64,000 nucleotides of DNA. Origin: Nocardia harenae NBRC 108248. Its GTDB lineage: Bacteria > Actinomycetota > Actinomycetes > Mycobacteriales > Mycobacteriaceae. The position numbers and the translations under genes are program-made. Positions 19,228 through 30,992 of this stretch are shown here, one piece after another; position 1 is the stretch's first letter, and the number at the start of each line of letters is the position of its first letter. The stretch spans positions 62,016 to 126,015 of the forward strand of contig NZ_BDBH01000002.1 of assembly GCF_001612885.1 (NCBI RefSeq). Reading direction: 5' to 3'. The notes under the pieces are model-generated. The model was given only the letters and a program-made list of their open reading frames with translations. It did no database searches and was not told the DNA's origin.

Positions 19228-20228
19228 CAACGAGGTCCTTCCAGCAGTTCGAGCAGGGCGGGGGCGGAGCGGGCGCGCTGCGCGGTGCGCAGCGAGAGCG
19301 CCCGGTAGCCGTCGGCGATCCGCGGGTCGGCCGCCGACAGCGCGGCCAGGTGCGCGGCGACGGCGGCGGTGTCGCCGCGGGCGACCGGGCCGGTGAGCGC
19401 CGACTGGCCGCGGCGCAGCGCATTGTCCAGCGCGGCCGAGGCGAGCGGGGCGAGCAGCCGCTCGGCCAGCCCGCCCGGCTGCTCGTCGACGGCCTGCTGG
19501 CCGAGCAGCCCGGGCCCGGCGAGCGCGGCGCGCAGCGCGTCGACGGCGTCCAGGATCACGGTCACCAGGTGGTTGCTGCCGTGCGCCAGCGCGGCGTGGT
19601 AGAGGGCGCGGTGCTCCTCGGGCACCCGCACCGGCTCGCCGTCCATCTCGATCACCAGCGACTGCGCGATGGCGTAGCCGACCTCGTCGGCGGCGGTGAT
19701 CCCGAAGCAGGCGTTGCCCAGCCGGGCCAGGTCCTCGTCGTGGCCGGTGAAGGTCATGGCGGGGTGGATGGCGAGCGGCAGCGCGCCCTGCGCGGTGAGC
19801 GGGGCGAGCACGGCGATTCCGTTCGCCCCCGAGGTATGCGCGACGATGGTGCCCGGCCGTAGCACGCCCGCTGTCGCCAGCCCGGCCACCAGGCCGGGCA
19901 GCTCGGCGTCGGGCACGGCGAGCAGCAGCAGCTCACTGCGGGCCGCGACCTGCTGCGCGGGCAGGATCTCGGAGTCGGGCAACCGGGTGGTCGCGCGCTG
20001 GATGGAGGCGCCGGAGATGGCGGCGACGCCGAACACCACGTGCCCGGCGCGCTCGAGCGCCGCGCCGAGCGCCGAACCGACGCGTCCCGCCGAGACGATT
20101 CCCACCGTCAGGCGTGCGGGCGCGGGGTCGAGGCCGGGCGTGGCAGCAGAATCCACGCTTCTCGAGGTCAACACTGTCCTCTCGATGTCGTTCCAGTCCC
20201 GCTTGGCGGGTACCGGACGGTACGACAC
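19227..20228 (-). CDS. Rossmann-like / DUF2520 oxidoreductase-like protein
   Basis: Up to 333 residues, homologous in position to Rv3603c. The N-terminal NAD(P)-type fold begins at about residue 40 ([17 protein letters not shown]). A ketopantoate-reductase/pyrroline-reductase-like C-terminal DUF2520 domain follows, with HPAMTFTG and [13 protein letters not shown]. The gene is fused into the pan operon by a one-base overlap with panC, which hints at a role in pantoate supply, but this is inference. Starts at GTG 20228 or GTG 20174; the latter has AGAGG close upstream. Confidence 0.88.
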   Translation of the reverse strand: MSYRPVPAKRDWNDIERTVLTSRSVDSAATPGLDPAPARLTVGIVSAGRVGSALGAALERAGHVVFGVAAISGASIQRATTRLPDSEILPAQQVAARSELLLLAVPDAELPGLVAGLATAGVLRPGTIVAHTSGANGIAVLAPLTAQGALPLAIHPAMTFTGHDEDLARLGNACFGITAADEVGYAIAQSLVIEMDGEPVRVPEEHRALYHAALAHGSNHLVTVILDAVDALRAALAGPGLLGQQAVDEQPGGLAERLLAPLASAALDNALRRGQSALTGPVARGDTAAVAAHLAALSAADPRIADGYRALSLRTAQRARSAPALLELLEGPR

Positions 20229-20291
20229 GAGGATATAGAGCGACGCCGAGCCGACGCCACGGGGCGCGAGGGTGATCTACGCCGCAGCGGC

Positions 20292-21602
20292 TCAGCTGCC
20301 GCGCTTCTGCTCCGACTGCAGGTTGGCCATGATCTCGGCGACCGAGAGCCGCCGGGTGGACGGATCCTCCTCGGTATCGGCCCTGCGGCGGCGCCGCGCG
20401 CTCGGGGTGCCGATCGCGCCGCCCGCGCCCCTGCCCGGGGTCGCGGCCGGATCCGCCGGGTCGGCGGGCGGGGTGCTCGGCAGGCCGTAGGTGGAGGTGA
20501 CCGCGGCGTCGGGGGTGGCAGACGAGCCGGAGACCGACGAGGTCGGGGTGCCGACCGAGGCGCGGGCCGGGTTCACCACCGGGCCGGTGGTGGCGCCTGC
20601 GGCCGGGTCGGGGGGCACGGTGAGCCGCGGCTCCGCCGGGTGGTCCGCGGTCGGCCACGACCCCGCGGTCTTGCCTGTCGACGCCTGCGCGCCCGGCTTG
20701 CTCGCGGCCGGGCGCGCGCCCGCCGCCTTGCTCGCGGGCGCGGCGGCGGCCGGCTTGCTGAGCCGCGGCGGGACCGCGCGCTGCGGGCCGGTGTCGGCGT
20801 CGTCGTCCGGCCCGGGGGCCCGGCGGCCGGGGTGCTCGGCACCGCCCTGCGGCTCCTTGACCTCCCACGGCCACTTGGGCTGCTCCGCGCCCCGCCCCGG
20901 CGGCGACCAGACGGTGGAGCCGTGCGGCGGGTCGGCGGGCGCCTCGCTGAAGGCGCCCGACCAGCCGGGGGCGCGGTCCAGGTCCTCCTCCGGGACGGTC
21001 GCCGTCTCGGCGGTGACCGGCTCGTCGTAGGGGGTGGCGAAGCTCGGTGGCGCCGGGTGCCCCGGCTCGAAGACCGGGGTCGGCCATTCGGCATTCGACG
21101 AGCTACCGTTCGCCGCCGCGGCGGCGCGGCCAGGGAGTTCGTGCACCCGGGTGGCGTCGGCGTGCAGCGCGGGCCGTTGCCCCGGCAGATCGCCGTCGAA
21201 GAGCCGCTGCAGATTGGCGCGCAGTACGGCCAGCTCGCCGCGCAGCGCCGCCAGTTCGGCGGCGTCCGCCCCGACCTCGTGGCGGACCCGCGACTCGACG
21301 CCGAGCTCGTACTCGCGCCGGGCCGACACCTCGCGCTCCAGCTGCAGTTCGTAGACGGTCTGCAGATCACGGACCTTGGCCCGGTCGACCGCCGATTCCT
21401 TGCGATAACGCGTGGCAGCGAGCGCGCCGATGGCCGCCGCCCAGAGCGCGGCCACCAGCCCGACCCGGACGAACTGCAGACTGTTGCTGAAGACCAGGAA
21501 AATACTGGCAACCAGCCCGAGCAGGACCAGGGTGCCGACGAAGAACTTTCCCGCATCATCCCGCCGTCGACGGGAAGCGCTGCTACGGGAGGGTGGAACC
21601 AT
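20292..21602 (-). CDS. DUF6779-type membrane protein with coiled coil (Rv3604c-like)
   Basis: A 436-residue protein of unknown function. A basic N-terminus precedes two close transmembrane helices (about residues 19-60), a charged coiled coil (about 68-140, rich in Arg/Glu/Ala), and a long disordered Pro/Gly/Ala tail. The tail ends in a conserved-looking RRLSVAEIMANLQSE segment. The start is ATG 21602. It lies between the fol genes and the pan genes as in M. tuberculosis. The disordered tail and coiled coil suggest a scaffolding role, but this is a guess. Confidence 0.85.
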   Translation of the reverse strand: MVPPSRSSASRRRRDDAGKFFVGTLVLLGLVASIFLVFSNSLQFVRVGLVAALWAAAIGALAATRYRKESAVDRAKVRDLQTVYELQLEREVSARREYELGVESRVRHEVGADAAELAALRGELAVLRANLQRLFDGDLPGQRPALHADATRVHELPGRAAAAANGSSSNAEWPTPVFEPGHPAPPSFATPYDEPVTAETATVPEEDLDRAPGWSGAFSEAPADPPHGSTVWSPPGRGAEQPKWPWEVKEPQGGAEHPGRRAPGPDDDADTGPQRAVPPRLSKPAAAAPASKAAGARPAASKPGAQASTGKTAGSWPTADHPAEPRLTVPPDPAAGATTGPVVNPARASVGTPTSSVSGSSATPDAAVTSTYGLPSTPPADPADPAATPGRGAGGAIGTPSARRRRRADTEEDPSTRRLSVAEIMANLQSEQKRGS

Positions 21603-21672
21603 GCCCGCAAGGGTAGCCGGGTTGCTCCGCACCGAACACCGCCGCGCTGATTATTTCCATTCGAAAGATTTG

Positions 21673-22149
21673 CTAAGTAGTAGCCGCATCGTCGGTCGGG
21701 TCGTCGGGGGCGCGGCAGCAATACTCGAGCCACAGTGCCGCCGCGAGCAGGCAGAGCCCGGCGATCAGCCCGACCACCGCGCTCGGCGCATCCGCCGCGG
21801 CGGCGTCGAGGGTGCCGCTGCGCGGGAAGACCCAGAGCAGGAAACCCAGCCAGATGCCGGACACCAGCGCGCCGACCTGGATCGACGCCTTGGCCAGCGC
21901 CACCGCCCGCGCCGCGGTGATCGGGTGCAGCCTGCGCGGCCCGGTGCCGATCCGGTCGTCCTGCACGCGCTGCCTGATCACGAAGGCCAGCGCGACCTCG
22001 ATCGCGGCCACCGGGTACAGCGACGCACCCGCGAACACCGAGATCGGCGGAAATCGCCCGTAGGCCACCCTGGTGACGATCCAGGTGGCGATGGCGGCGG
22101 TCAGCACGGTGACCACCAGGTCGAAGACCCTGGCGGGTTTCAGCTTCAC
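21673..22149 (-). CDS. DUF3180 membrane protein
   Basis: A 158-residue protein with four transmembrane helices (about residues 8-25, 38-57, 88-108 and 124-142) and the DUF3180 pattern TRVAYGRFPPIS. GTG 22149 overlaps the folK stop (GTGA), so it is translationally coupled to folate genes. Function unknown. The linkage to folK is conserved in actinomycetes (Rv3605c). Confidence 0.9.
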   Translation of the reverse strand: MKLKPARVFDLVVTVLTAAIATWIVTRVAYGRFPPISVFAGASLYPVAAIEVALAFVIRQRVQDDRIGTGPRRLHPITAARAVALAKASIQVGALVSGIWLGFLLWVFPRSGTLDAAAADAPSAVVGLIAGLCLLAAALWLEYCCRAPDDPTDDAATT

Positions 22150-22673
22150 CGCAGCCCCGCCGCCCCGATGTCGTCGCCGGTGCGGTGCACGCCGTCCCGC
22201 TCGGCGGGGTCGAGCGCGGCCAGCCAGTCGCGCACCGGCCGGGTCGCCCCGGCGGCGGTGAGCACCGCGTCGGGCTCGACATCGAGCCAGGGCGCGAGCA
22301 CGAAGGCGCGGCGGTGCGCCCGCGGGTGCGGCAGCGTGAGCCAGGGGTCGGCGCTGCGCACCGGCCCCGCCTCGGTGCCGCACCACACCACGTCGACGTC
22401 GAGGGTGCGCGGGCCCCAGTGCACCTCGCGCACCCGGCCCGCGGCGTCCTCCAGCGCGGCGCCGTGCCGCAGCCAGTCGGCGGGCTCGTAGGCCGGGTCG
22501 TCGGCGAGCAGCACGGCGTTCAGGAAGTCGTCCTGCTCGACCCCGCCCCACGGCGCGGTGCGGTACACCGGGGAGACTGCGGCGACCCGCGGCCCGAACC
22601 CGGCGACCACCGCGCGCAGCCGGGCGAGCCGGTCGCCCAGATTGGAGCCGATGGAGAGCACCGCGCGGCTCAT
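22146..22673 (-). CDS. folK: Dihydropterin pyrophosphokinase
   Basis: Transfers pyrophosphate to 6-hydroxymethyl-dihydropterin. The 175-residue enzyme has SIGSNLGDR at the N-terminus, [17 protein letters not shown], and the magnesium-binding Asp pair in [11 protein letters not shown] (Asp92/Asp94). ATG 22673 overlaps folB by 4 bp (ATGA). The C-terminal extension of about 15 residues is variable. Confidence 0.96.
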   Translation of the reverse strand: MSRAVLSIGSNLGDRLARLRAVVAGFGPRVAAVSPVYRTAPWGGVEQDDFLNAVLLADDPAYEPADWLRHGAALEDAAGRVREVHWGPRTLDVDVVWCGTEAGPVRSADPWLTLPHPRAHRRAFVLAPWLDVEPDAVLTAAGATRPVRDWLAALDPAERDGVHRTGDDIGAAGLR

Positions 22674-23044
22674 CCGCGCTCCCGGCGGGTGACCACCCTG
22701 ACGTCGGCGAAGGTGTGCGGGATCGGCGCGGAGGGCTTGTGCAGCACCACCTCGGCGGCGTGCACCCTCGGGTCGGTCATGATGTCGTCGGCGATCTCGG
22801 TGACCACCGTCTCGATGAGGTTGCGGGGCTGGCCCTGCACGATCGCCACCGCGCGCCCGGCCAGCGCGCCGTAGTCGACGGTGGCGGCCAGGTCGTCGCT
22901 GGCGGCGGCGGCGCTGAAATCGAGCCAGAGCGTCAGGTCGACGAGGAACTCCTGGCCGTCCCTGCGCTCGTGCTCGAAGACGCCGTGCCTGCCGAAGGCG
23001 GTGAGGCCGCGCAGCTCGATGCGGGAGAGGTCGGCTCGGGTCAT
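22670..23044 (-). CDS. folB: Dihydroneopterin aldolase
   Basis: Cleaves dihydroneopterin to hydroxymethyl-dihydropterin and glycolaldehyde. The 124-residue enzyme has the pterin-binding [10 protein letters not shown] and catalytic Lys in LHKPSAPIP, with the DYGALA motif in between. It starts immediately next to the folP stop and overlaps folK by 4 bp. Matches Rv3607c. Confidence 0.96.
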   Translation of the reverse strand: MTRADLSRIELRGLTAFGRHGVFEHERRDGQEFLVDLTLWLDFSAAAASDDLAATVDYGALAGRAVAIVQGQPRNLIETVVTEIADDIMTDPRVHAAEVVLHKPSAPIPHTFADVRVVTRRERG

Positions 23045-23920
23045 TCAGCGCACTCCAGGGGTGAGGGGCCGGGCGGCGCGCTGCCAGGCATCGACGACGG
23101 CGATGGCATCGGCCGAGCTGCGCACGTCGTGCACCCGGACGCCCCAGGCGCCGTGCAGCGCGGCCAGCGCGGAGATGGTGGCGGTGGCTGACTCCCTGCC
23201 GTCCGGCGGCCGCGGCCCGGCCGCGTCGCCGAGCAGCGTGCCGAGGAAGCGCTTGCGCGAGGCGCCGACCAGCACCGGGAAGCCGTGCCGGACCAGCTGC
23301 GGGAGCGCGGCGAGCAGCGCCCAGTTGTGCTCGGCGTTCTTGGCGAAGCCGAGCCCGGGGTCGAGCACGATCCGGTCGGCCCGAACCCCGGCAGCCAGCG
23401 CGAGCTCGACCTGGGCGGTGAGCTCGGTCAGCACCTCGGCGACCACGTCGTCGTAGTGGTCGGCCGGGCCGGTGTGCCGGAAGCCGGTGCTGCCCCGCCA
23501 GTGCATGAGGACCCACGGCGCCCCCGCGGCCGCGACCACCCGGACCATGTCCGGGTCGGCGCGCCCGCCGGAGACGTCGTTGACCACGGTGACCCCGGCC
23601 GCGAGCGCCGCCTCCGCGACGCTCGCCCGCATGGTGTCGACGCTGACCGGGACCCCGGCCGCGACCAGCCCGCGGATCACCGGGACCACCCGCGCCGCCT
23701 CGGTCGCCGGGTCGACCCGGACCGCGCCGGGCCTGGTGGACTCGCCACCCACGTCCACCAGGTCGGCGCCTGCCTCGTAGAGCGCTATGCCGTGCGCGAT
23801 GGCGTGCTCCGGGTCCAGGTAGCGGCCGCCGTCGGAGAAGGAGTCGCTGGTGACGTTGACGACGCCCATCACCAGGCAGGAGCGGCCCGCCCGGGAGCCG
23901 ATACCGGCGAGCCCGGTCAC
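23045..23920 (-). CDS. folP: Dihydropteroate synthase
   Basis: Joins pterin pyrophosphate and p-aminobenzoate; the sulfonamide target. The 291-residue TIM barrel carries the N-terminal signature MGVVNVTSDSFSDGG, DVGGESTRPGA, NDVSGG, and the C-terminal GASRKRFLG and RVHDV motifs. GTG 23920 lies 7 bp after the folE stop. Matches Rv3608c. Confidence 0.97.
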   Translation of the reverse strand: MTGLAGIGSRAGRSCLVMGVVNVTSDSFSDGGRYLDPEHAIAHGIALYEAGADLVDVGGESTRPGAVRVDPATEAARVVPVIRGLVAAGVPVSVDTMRASVAEAALAAGVTVVNDVSGGRADPDMVRVVAAAGAPWVLMHWRGSTGFRHTGPADHYDDVVAEVLTELTAQVELALAAGVRADRIVLDPGLGFAKNAEHNWALLAALPQLVRHGFPVLVGASRKRFLGTLLGDAAGPRPPDGRESATATISALAALHGAWGVRVHDVRSSADAIAVVDAWQRAARPLTPGVR

Positions 23921-23927
23921 CGTGTGC

Positions 23928-24611
23928 TCACTTCCGCAGGATCAGGTCCAGGGCCTCGGAACGGGAGGCGGGGTTGGACTGCAGCATGCCGCGCAGCGCC
24001 GAGGTGGTGGTGCTCGCGCCCGGCTTGCGGATGCCGCGCATGGCCATGCACAGGTGCTCCGCCTCGATCACCACGATGGCGCCGCGCGGGTCCAGCTTGC
24101 GCATGAGGGCGTCGGCGATCTGGCTGGTCAGCCGCTCCTGCACCTGCGGGCGCTTGGCGTAGAGATCGACCAGCCTGGCCAGCTTGGAGAGCCCGGTGAC
24201 CCGGCCGTGCGGGCCGGGAATGTAGCCGACGTGCGCGACGCCGTGGAACGCCACCAGGTGGTGCTCACAGGTCGAGTACAGCGGGATGTCCCTGACCAGC
24301 ACCATCTCTTGGTGCCCCTCGTCGAACGTCGTGTTCAGCACGGCGTCCGGATCCTCGTAGAGCCCGGCGAAGACCTCGCGGTAGGCCCGGGCCACCCGGG
24401 ACGGGGTGTCGAGCAGCCCGGGCCGGTCGGGATTCTCGCCGACGGCGATCAGCAACTCGCGCACCGCGGCCTCGGCGCGTGGCTGGTCGAATGTGCTTCC
24501 GGTCGCCAGCGCGACAGCGTCGCGTGCGGGCGCGTCGATCCGTACGCCGTCCTCGTTCATCAGGTCGACGGCGCCGCCGTTCTGGCTGGCCGATTTCTCG
24601 TTGGCCGTCAT
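23928..24611 (-). CDS. folE: GTP cyclohydrolase I
   Basis: First committed step of folate synthesis. The 227-residue enzyme shows the zinc site Cys and His in [10 protein letters not shown] and a second Cys in [21 protein letters not shown] and GIRKPGAST motifs are also present. ATG 24611 is preceded by GGAGGTG at 6-7 bases, which decides the start over a TTG 15 bases upstream. It begins the fol cluster 71 bp after ftsH. Confidence 0.97.
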   Translation of the reverse strand: MTANEKSASQNGGAVDLMNEDGVRIDAPARDAVALATGSTFDQPRAEAAVRELLIAVGENPDRPGLLDTPSRVARAYREVFAGLYEDPDAVLNTTFDEGHQEMVLVRDIPLYSTCEHHLVAFHGVAHVGYIPGPHGRVTGLSKLARLVDLYAKRPQVQERLTSQIADALMRKLDPRGAIVVIEAEHLCMAMRGIRKPGASTTTSALRGMLQSNPASRSEALDLILRK

Positions 24612-24682
24612 CACGGACACCTCCAATCTCGGTGCGGGCGAAAGACCCGAACACCCCAGTGCCGAGCCTAATGCGCAGCGAA

Positions 24683-27103
<2,421 letters not shown>

Positions 27104-27434
27104 AGAGCGTAGGCCGGGCGGCCAGTCCTTTCCGGTGTCTCCGGTTCGTGCCTAGCGATGCGGGTTCGGATGCGGATATGCCACGTTACCGCGTACGGTC
27201 TACTCGCATACATCGCACAGTTCGGCTGCCAGGTGCAGTCGACGTGGTAAACGGCCGGGGCGCCGCATTGGTTCCCGAGGAGCCCCGTCCGGCTTATTGC
27301 AAGTGGCAACAATCATGGCATGTCCGGCCTATGGTGAGCGACGACACAGCCGCGTCGGCCACGGGCCGGGCGGCGAATCGCGTGGCCAGCGAAGTACCCC
27401 GGGCGCGCGAGCGAACCGAACGAGCGCAGGGGGT
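27104..27434. other. Divergent promoter region between ftsH and a hypothetical gene
   Basis: About 330 bp. It must contain the ftsH promoter (minus) and a plus-strand promoter. GC content is lower than in neighbours around 27,160-27,250. No convincing gene, hairpin or known motif was seen. Confidence 0.5.
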
Positions 27435-28355
27435 ATGGACATAGTCGAGTTACGGACGCCAACCGCGATCCTGCGGCACGGGCGCGGCCGGCTGGTGGTG
27501 TTGCGACCAGGAACCGAGGGTGAGGGCGAGGCAGTCCTCGACGTCCCGATCTCCGACCTGCTCAAGGCGCGGTTGAACCGGCGCGCGGACGATGCCGTCG
27601 TGATCGAGATCTACCTGCGCGACCCGGCGCCGCTGCTGGTCGGCGTACCGGCGGACCGCACCCCGCTCCCGGTATTGATCGCCGAGCACGACGTCCCGGC
27701 GGCCACCGAGATCGTCGCCCAGCTGAACACCCAGATCCTGGCCGCGCGCCGGGTCGAGATCGAGCAGCCGGACCTGACGCCGCCCGCCCCCACCTGGGGC
27801 CGCAACGGCCCGACGCGTGAAGATGTGGACGCGGCGACCCACCGGATGACGCCGCGGCGCGGCGCCGGGCAGGCTGTGGCGGCGTTGCAGCGCTACGTGA
27901 CGCCGGACGAGTACCTGCTGGAGACGGCGGTGGTCGCGGCGCGGGTGCCGGACACCGGCCAGGGGCTGCTCGCGGCGACCACGACCAGGCTGCTCTTCAT
28001 CGCGCTCGACCTGCGGGTCGCGCACGAGCTGCCGGTACCGGCGGTGCTCTGGGCGCGCACCGGCGCCGACCGGGAGAGCGACATGCGCACCGTGCTCTCG
28101 GTGCACGACGGCTTCCTGACCCTGGAGTTCGTCGCGGGCGAGCGGGCCGACCTGGAGCGGATGGCGCGCGCGGTGAACTTCGCGGTGCGGCTGGAGGCGG
28201 CGCACGGCGCCATCGCCCCGCCGGACCCCGGCGTCTCCACGCTCTACGCGGAGTGGGAGCTGCTGGTCGAGCGGCACTCGCTCGGGATGGTGGACGAGAG
28301 CCAGTTCCAGCGGTTCGGCCGCGGCATCCTGCGCTCCCTGCCCGATCGCTGCTGA
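27435..28355 (+). CDS. Conserved hypothetical protein
   Basis: A 306-residue soluble protein of unknown function from ATG 27435. The N-terminal part is a compact alpha/beta region (LRTPTAILRHGRGRLVVLRPG). The C-terminal part begins with VAALQRYVTPDEYLLETAVVAAR and has a PH-like strand pattern (GLLAATTTRLLFIALDLR). It ends with a helix carrying WELLVERHSLGMVDE and FQRFGRGILRSL, as seen in SHOCT-like short C-terminal domains. The frame extends upstream to 27297 but that part looks non-coding. Convergent with the DUF1266 gene, 6 bp apart. Confidence 0.8.
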   Translation: MDIVELRTPTAILRHGRGRLVVLRPGTEGEGEAVLDVPISDLLKARLNRRADDAVVIEIYLRDPAPLLVGVPADRTPLPVLIAEHDVPAATEIVAQLNTQILAARRVEIEQPDLTPPAPTWGRNGPTREDVDAATHRMTPRRGAGQAVAALQRYVTPDEYLLETAVVAARVPDTGQGLLAATTTRLLFIALDLRVAHELPVPAVLWARTGADRESDMRTVLSVHDGFLTLEFVAGERADLERMARAVNFAVRLEAAHGAIAPPDPGVSTLYAEWELLVERHSLGMVDESQFQRFGRGILRSLPDRC

Positions 28356-28361
28356 GCCGAG

Positions 28362-29216
28362 CTACTCGGCGGCGGCGTCCTGCGGCTCCGGCTCAGGGCG
28401 GGGGTGCAGGGCGACCCGGCGCCACGGGCTGGTCGGGCGGGTCCAGAGCCGGAGCAGCTCCATTCGGCGGTCGACGCCGCCGTCCTTGAGCACGGCGAGA
28501 TCCTCGCAGGCCTGCCAGTAGGTCCAGCCGGCCAGGTAGGCGTCGCCGAACTGGCGCCAGTTCCGGTACTTGCGCTGGGCCAGCGGCAGCGCGCGGGCCA
28601 TGTAGCTCCAGGCGACGTCGGCCTCCAGGTAGCCGGCGGTGTAGGCCATCCTGGCCACCGCCGTCACCCTGGCCAGGTCCCAGGCGTGGATGCAGGTGGC
28701 GACCGGGCGGGCCAGATGCGAGGTGAAGCCGATCTTGATCGCTTGACACCAGATGTCGTAGTCGCGGACCAGCGCCTCCGGGTTCTCCATGCCGCGGAAG
28801 GCGGCGACCTGCCGGAGGAAAGCGCGGTGCCGGTCGGCGCGCTCGCCGAAGCGGTCCCGCTCGCCCGCGGTCAGCGCCGCGGTGACCAGCGGGTGCACCA
28901 GCGCGTAGAGCGGCGCGTGCATGCCCTTCAGCAGCTGCTCCATCGAGGCCTGCGCCTCGGTGCCGTCGGTGATGCCCCAGGCCCCGGTGAGGGTGTCGAT
29001 GGCGAGCTCGCGGCGGTCGCCGAGCGGGTGCTCGCGCTCCGGGCCGAGCAGCAGCCCGTCGTGGAAGGCGTCCCAGCGCGCGGAGTAGAAGGCACCGAGC
29101 GCGAGCGCGCGCAGCCGGTCGTCGTCCAGGTGCGCCCCGGACCAGTGGTCCTCCTCGCGATTGTCCAGCTCCTCGTACGGAAAGGGTGTCGGAGTCGCTT
29201 TACCGCGGGAAGGCAT
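28362..29216 (-). CDS. DUF1266 domain protein
   Basis: A 284-residue soluble, tryptophan-rich alpha-helical protein. The DUF1266 part (about residues 140-250) includes DYDIWCQAIKIGFTSHLARP, IHAWDLARVTAVARMAY, and WRQFGDAYLAGWTYWQACED. The domain occurs in proteins linked to bacterial toxin or effector contexts, but the biochemical role is unknown. Start ATG 29216. Confidence 0.8.
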   Translation of the reverse strand: MPSRGKATPTPFPYEELDNREEDHWSGAHLDDDRLRALALGAFYSARWDAFHDGLLLGPEREHPLGDRRELAIDTLTGAWGITDGTEAQASMEQLLKGMHAPLYALVHPLVTAALTAGERDRFGERADRHRAFLRQVAAFRGMENPEALVRDYDIWCQAIKIGFTSHLARPVATCIHAWDLARVTAVARMAYTAGYLEADVAWSYMARALPLAQRKYRNWRQFGDAYLAGWTYWQACEDLAVLKDGGVDRRMELLRLWTRPTSPWRRVALHPRPEPEPQDAAAE

Positions 29217-29306
29217 ACGCCGAGTCTAGGGGCTCCCCCACAGGTCACTGGTTCAGTTGCGCTTCTTGGCCTGACCTCGGGTGCGCCTGGGGGCTATCGT
29301 GCATCC

Positions 29307-29579
29307 ATGTGTAGAAACATCACCGTCCTGCGTGGCCTGGAACCCGCCGCCACCGAGCAGGAGATCTATGCTGCCGCACTGCAGTACGTGCGCAAGGTCG
29401 GTGGTGTCTCCGGCCTGAGCAGCACCACCAAGCCCGCCGTCGACCGGGCCGTCGCCGCCATCGCCGCGGCGACCACCCAGCTGCTCGCCGAGCTGCCCGA
29501 CCGCAGGGTGCCGCCGAGCACCGACCCGCCGCTGCGCCGGATCGCCGCGCGCGAGGCCGCGGAGAACAGCGCCGAGTAG
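29307..29579 (+). CDS. DUF2277 family protein
   Basis: A 90-residue protein matching DUF2277: MCRNITVLRGLEP at the start, ATEQEIYAAALQYVRKVGG in the middle and LPDRRVPPSTDPPLRR at the end. The family is widespread in actinomycetes and has no known function. The stop is one base from the convergent PucR gene end (29581). Confidence 0.88.
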   Translation: MCRNITVLRGLEPAATEQEIYAAALQYVRKVGGVSGLSSTTKPAVDRAVAAIAAATTQLLAELPDRRVPPSTDPPLRRIAAREAAENSAE

Positions 29580-29580
29580 C

Positions 29581-30840
29581 TCAGTCCAGCGCGCCGGGGC
29601 CGTAGGCGGCAACGCAGGTGAGCGCGACCTCCAGCGCCAGCCCGCGCTCCTCGACCTGATACCCGAGTAGCTCCTCGACCCGCTGGATCCGGTAGCGCAC
29701 GGTGTTCTTGTGCACCCCGAGCTGCCGCGCGGTCGCCTCCGGGCTGCGCTGGTGCCGCAGGTAGGCGTGCAGCGTCTCGCGCAGCCGGGTGGTGGCGGCG
29801 TCCCGCCCGGCCAGGGCCCGCAGCTCGCGCCGCACCAGCCCGTGCATGGCCGCGCGGTCGACCCCGACCAGGTACGCGACCTCCACCGCGCGGTACTCCG
29901 TGACCGGCGCCCCCGAGCGCTCGGCCACCTGCCGCGCCGAGACCGCCTCCCGATGCCCGCGCCGGAACCCGGCGGCGCCGGGGGCGGGCACCCCGAACGC
30001 CACCCGCACCGGCTCCTCGACCTCCCCCGCCGCCGGCAGCAGCGGCTCCTCCGGCCCGGCCAGCCGCGCGGCCTGTGCCTCGTCCAGCCCGGCCCACGCC
30101 CACATCCCGCTGGCTCCGGAGGCGACGGTGAGCAGCCGGTTGCTACCGAGCGCGGCGCCGATCCGGTGCGCCACCCGGTCCAGCCCGCCGATCACGTCGC
30201 CCTCGCCGCCGAACGGCTCGTCGCTCCACAGCACGAAGGCGAGGTGCTGCTGGTTCAGCCGGTAGCCCAGCCGCACCGCGGCCTGCTCGGGGTCGACGTC
30301 GTCGCCTGCCAGCAGCGCACGCACCGTCTCGGCCCTGCGGTTCAGGGCGGCGCGCAGCACCTGCTCGCGCTCGGCCAGGTAGGTCTCGGTGAGCAGCTCG
30401 ACCGAGGTGTTCACCCAGCGGGTGGCGCGCTCGAAGGTACGGACAAGCACGGTGCGCTCGATCTCCGGCGGCGTCTGCCGCTCCTCGAACGATTCGCGCA
30501 GGTAGTCGAGGACCGCCTCCAGCCCGACGTGGTAGGTACGGAGCAGCAGCCGCAGGTCGTAGCCGCGCTGCGCGATGGTGCGGGCCAGCGCGTGCACCTC
30601 CTCCGGCAGCGGGACGTCGAAGCTGTCGCTGGTCAGCCCGCCGAGCATGAGCCGGGCGTGTGCCCTGGTGCTCGCGGTGAGGTCGCGCCGGATGTCGTGG
30701 TCGCGCAGCTCGGGCACCCGGTCCACGATCACCGCGTCGAGCCGCTCGACCACCTGGTCCAGGGTCTGCGTGCGCATGGTCTCGAAGGCGTACTCGGCCA
30801 GCCAGTCCCTGATGATCTCGTCGCGCGTGCCGGAAGACAT
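29581..30840 (-). CDS. PucR-family transcriptional regulator
   Basis: A 419-residue regulator. A C-terminal PucR/CdaR helix-turn-helix (SPEATARQLGVHKNTVRYRIQRVEELLG) follows a GGDEF-like central fold and an N-terminal sensory helical region (RGYDLRLLLRTYHVGLEAVLDYL). It is divergent from the aldehyde dehydrogenase/SDR operon across 152 bp and probably regulates it, most likely as an activator responding to a small metabolite. Start ATG 30840. Confidence 0.9.
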   Translation of the reverse strand: MSSGTRDEIIRDWLAEYAFETMRTQTLDQVVERLDAVIVDRVPELRDHDIRRDLTASTRAHARLMLGGLTSDSFDVPLPEEVHALARTIAQRGYDLRLLLRTYHVGLEAVLDYLRESFEERQTPPEIERTVLVRTFERATRWVNTSVELLTETYLAEREQVLRAALNRRAETVRALLAGDDVDPEQAAVRLGYRLNQQHLAFVLWSDEPFGGEGDVIGGLDRVAHRIGAALGSNRLLTVASGASGMWAWAGLDEAQAARLAGPEEPLLPAAGEVEEPVRVAFGVPAPGAAGFRRGHREAVSARQVAERSGAPVTEYRAVEVAYLVGVDRAAMHGLVRRELRALAGRDAATTRLRETLHAYLRHQRSPEATARQLGVHKNTVRYRIQRVEELLGYQVEERGLALEVALTCVAAYGPGALD

Positions 30841-30992
30841 CCGCCGCTCCCTCTTTTGTGCCGCTGTAACAAACCGGCGCCGCTCCGTTGACGGATCGGG
30901 CCAAGAATGTCGCCCTCGATTGTGTCATCCTCATAGGCCGGTGAGCTGATTCACAGCGTTTCCGCGGTACACAACGAGGTGGGAGTACAGCC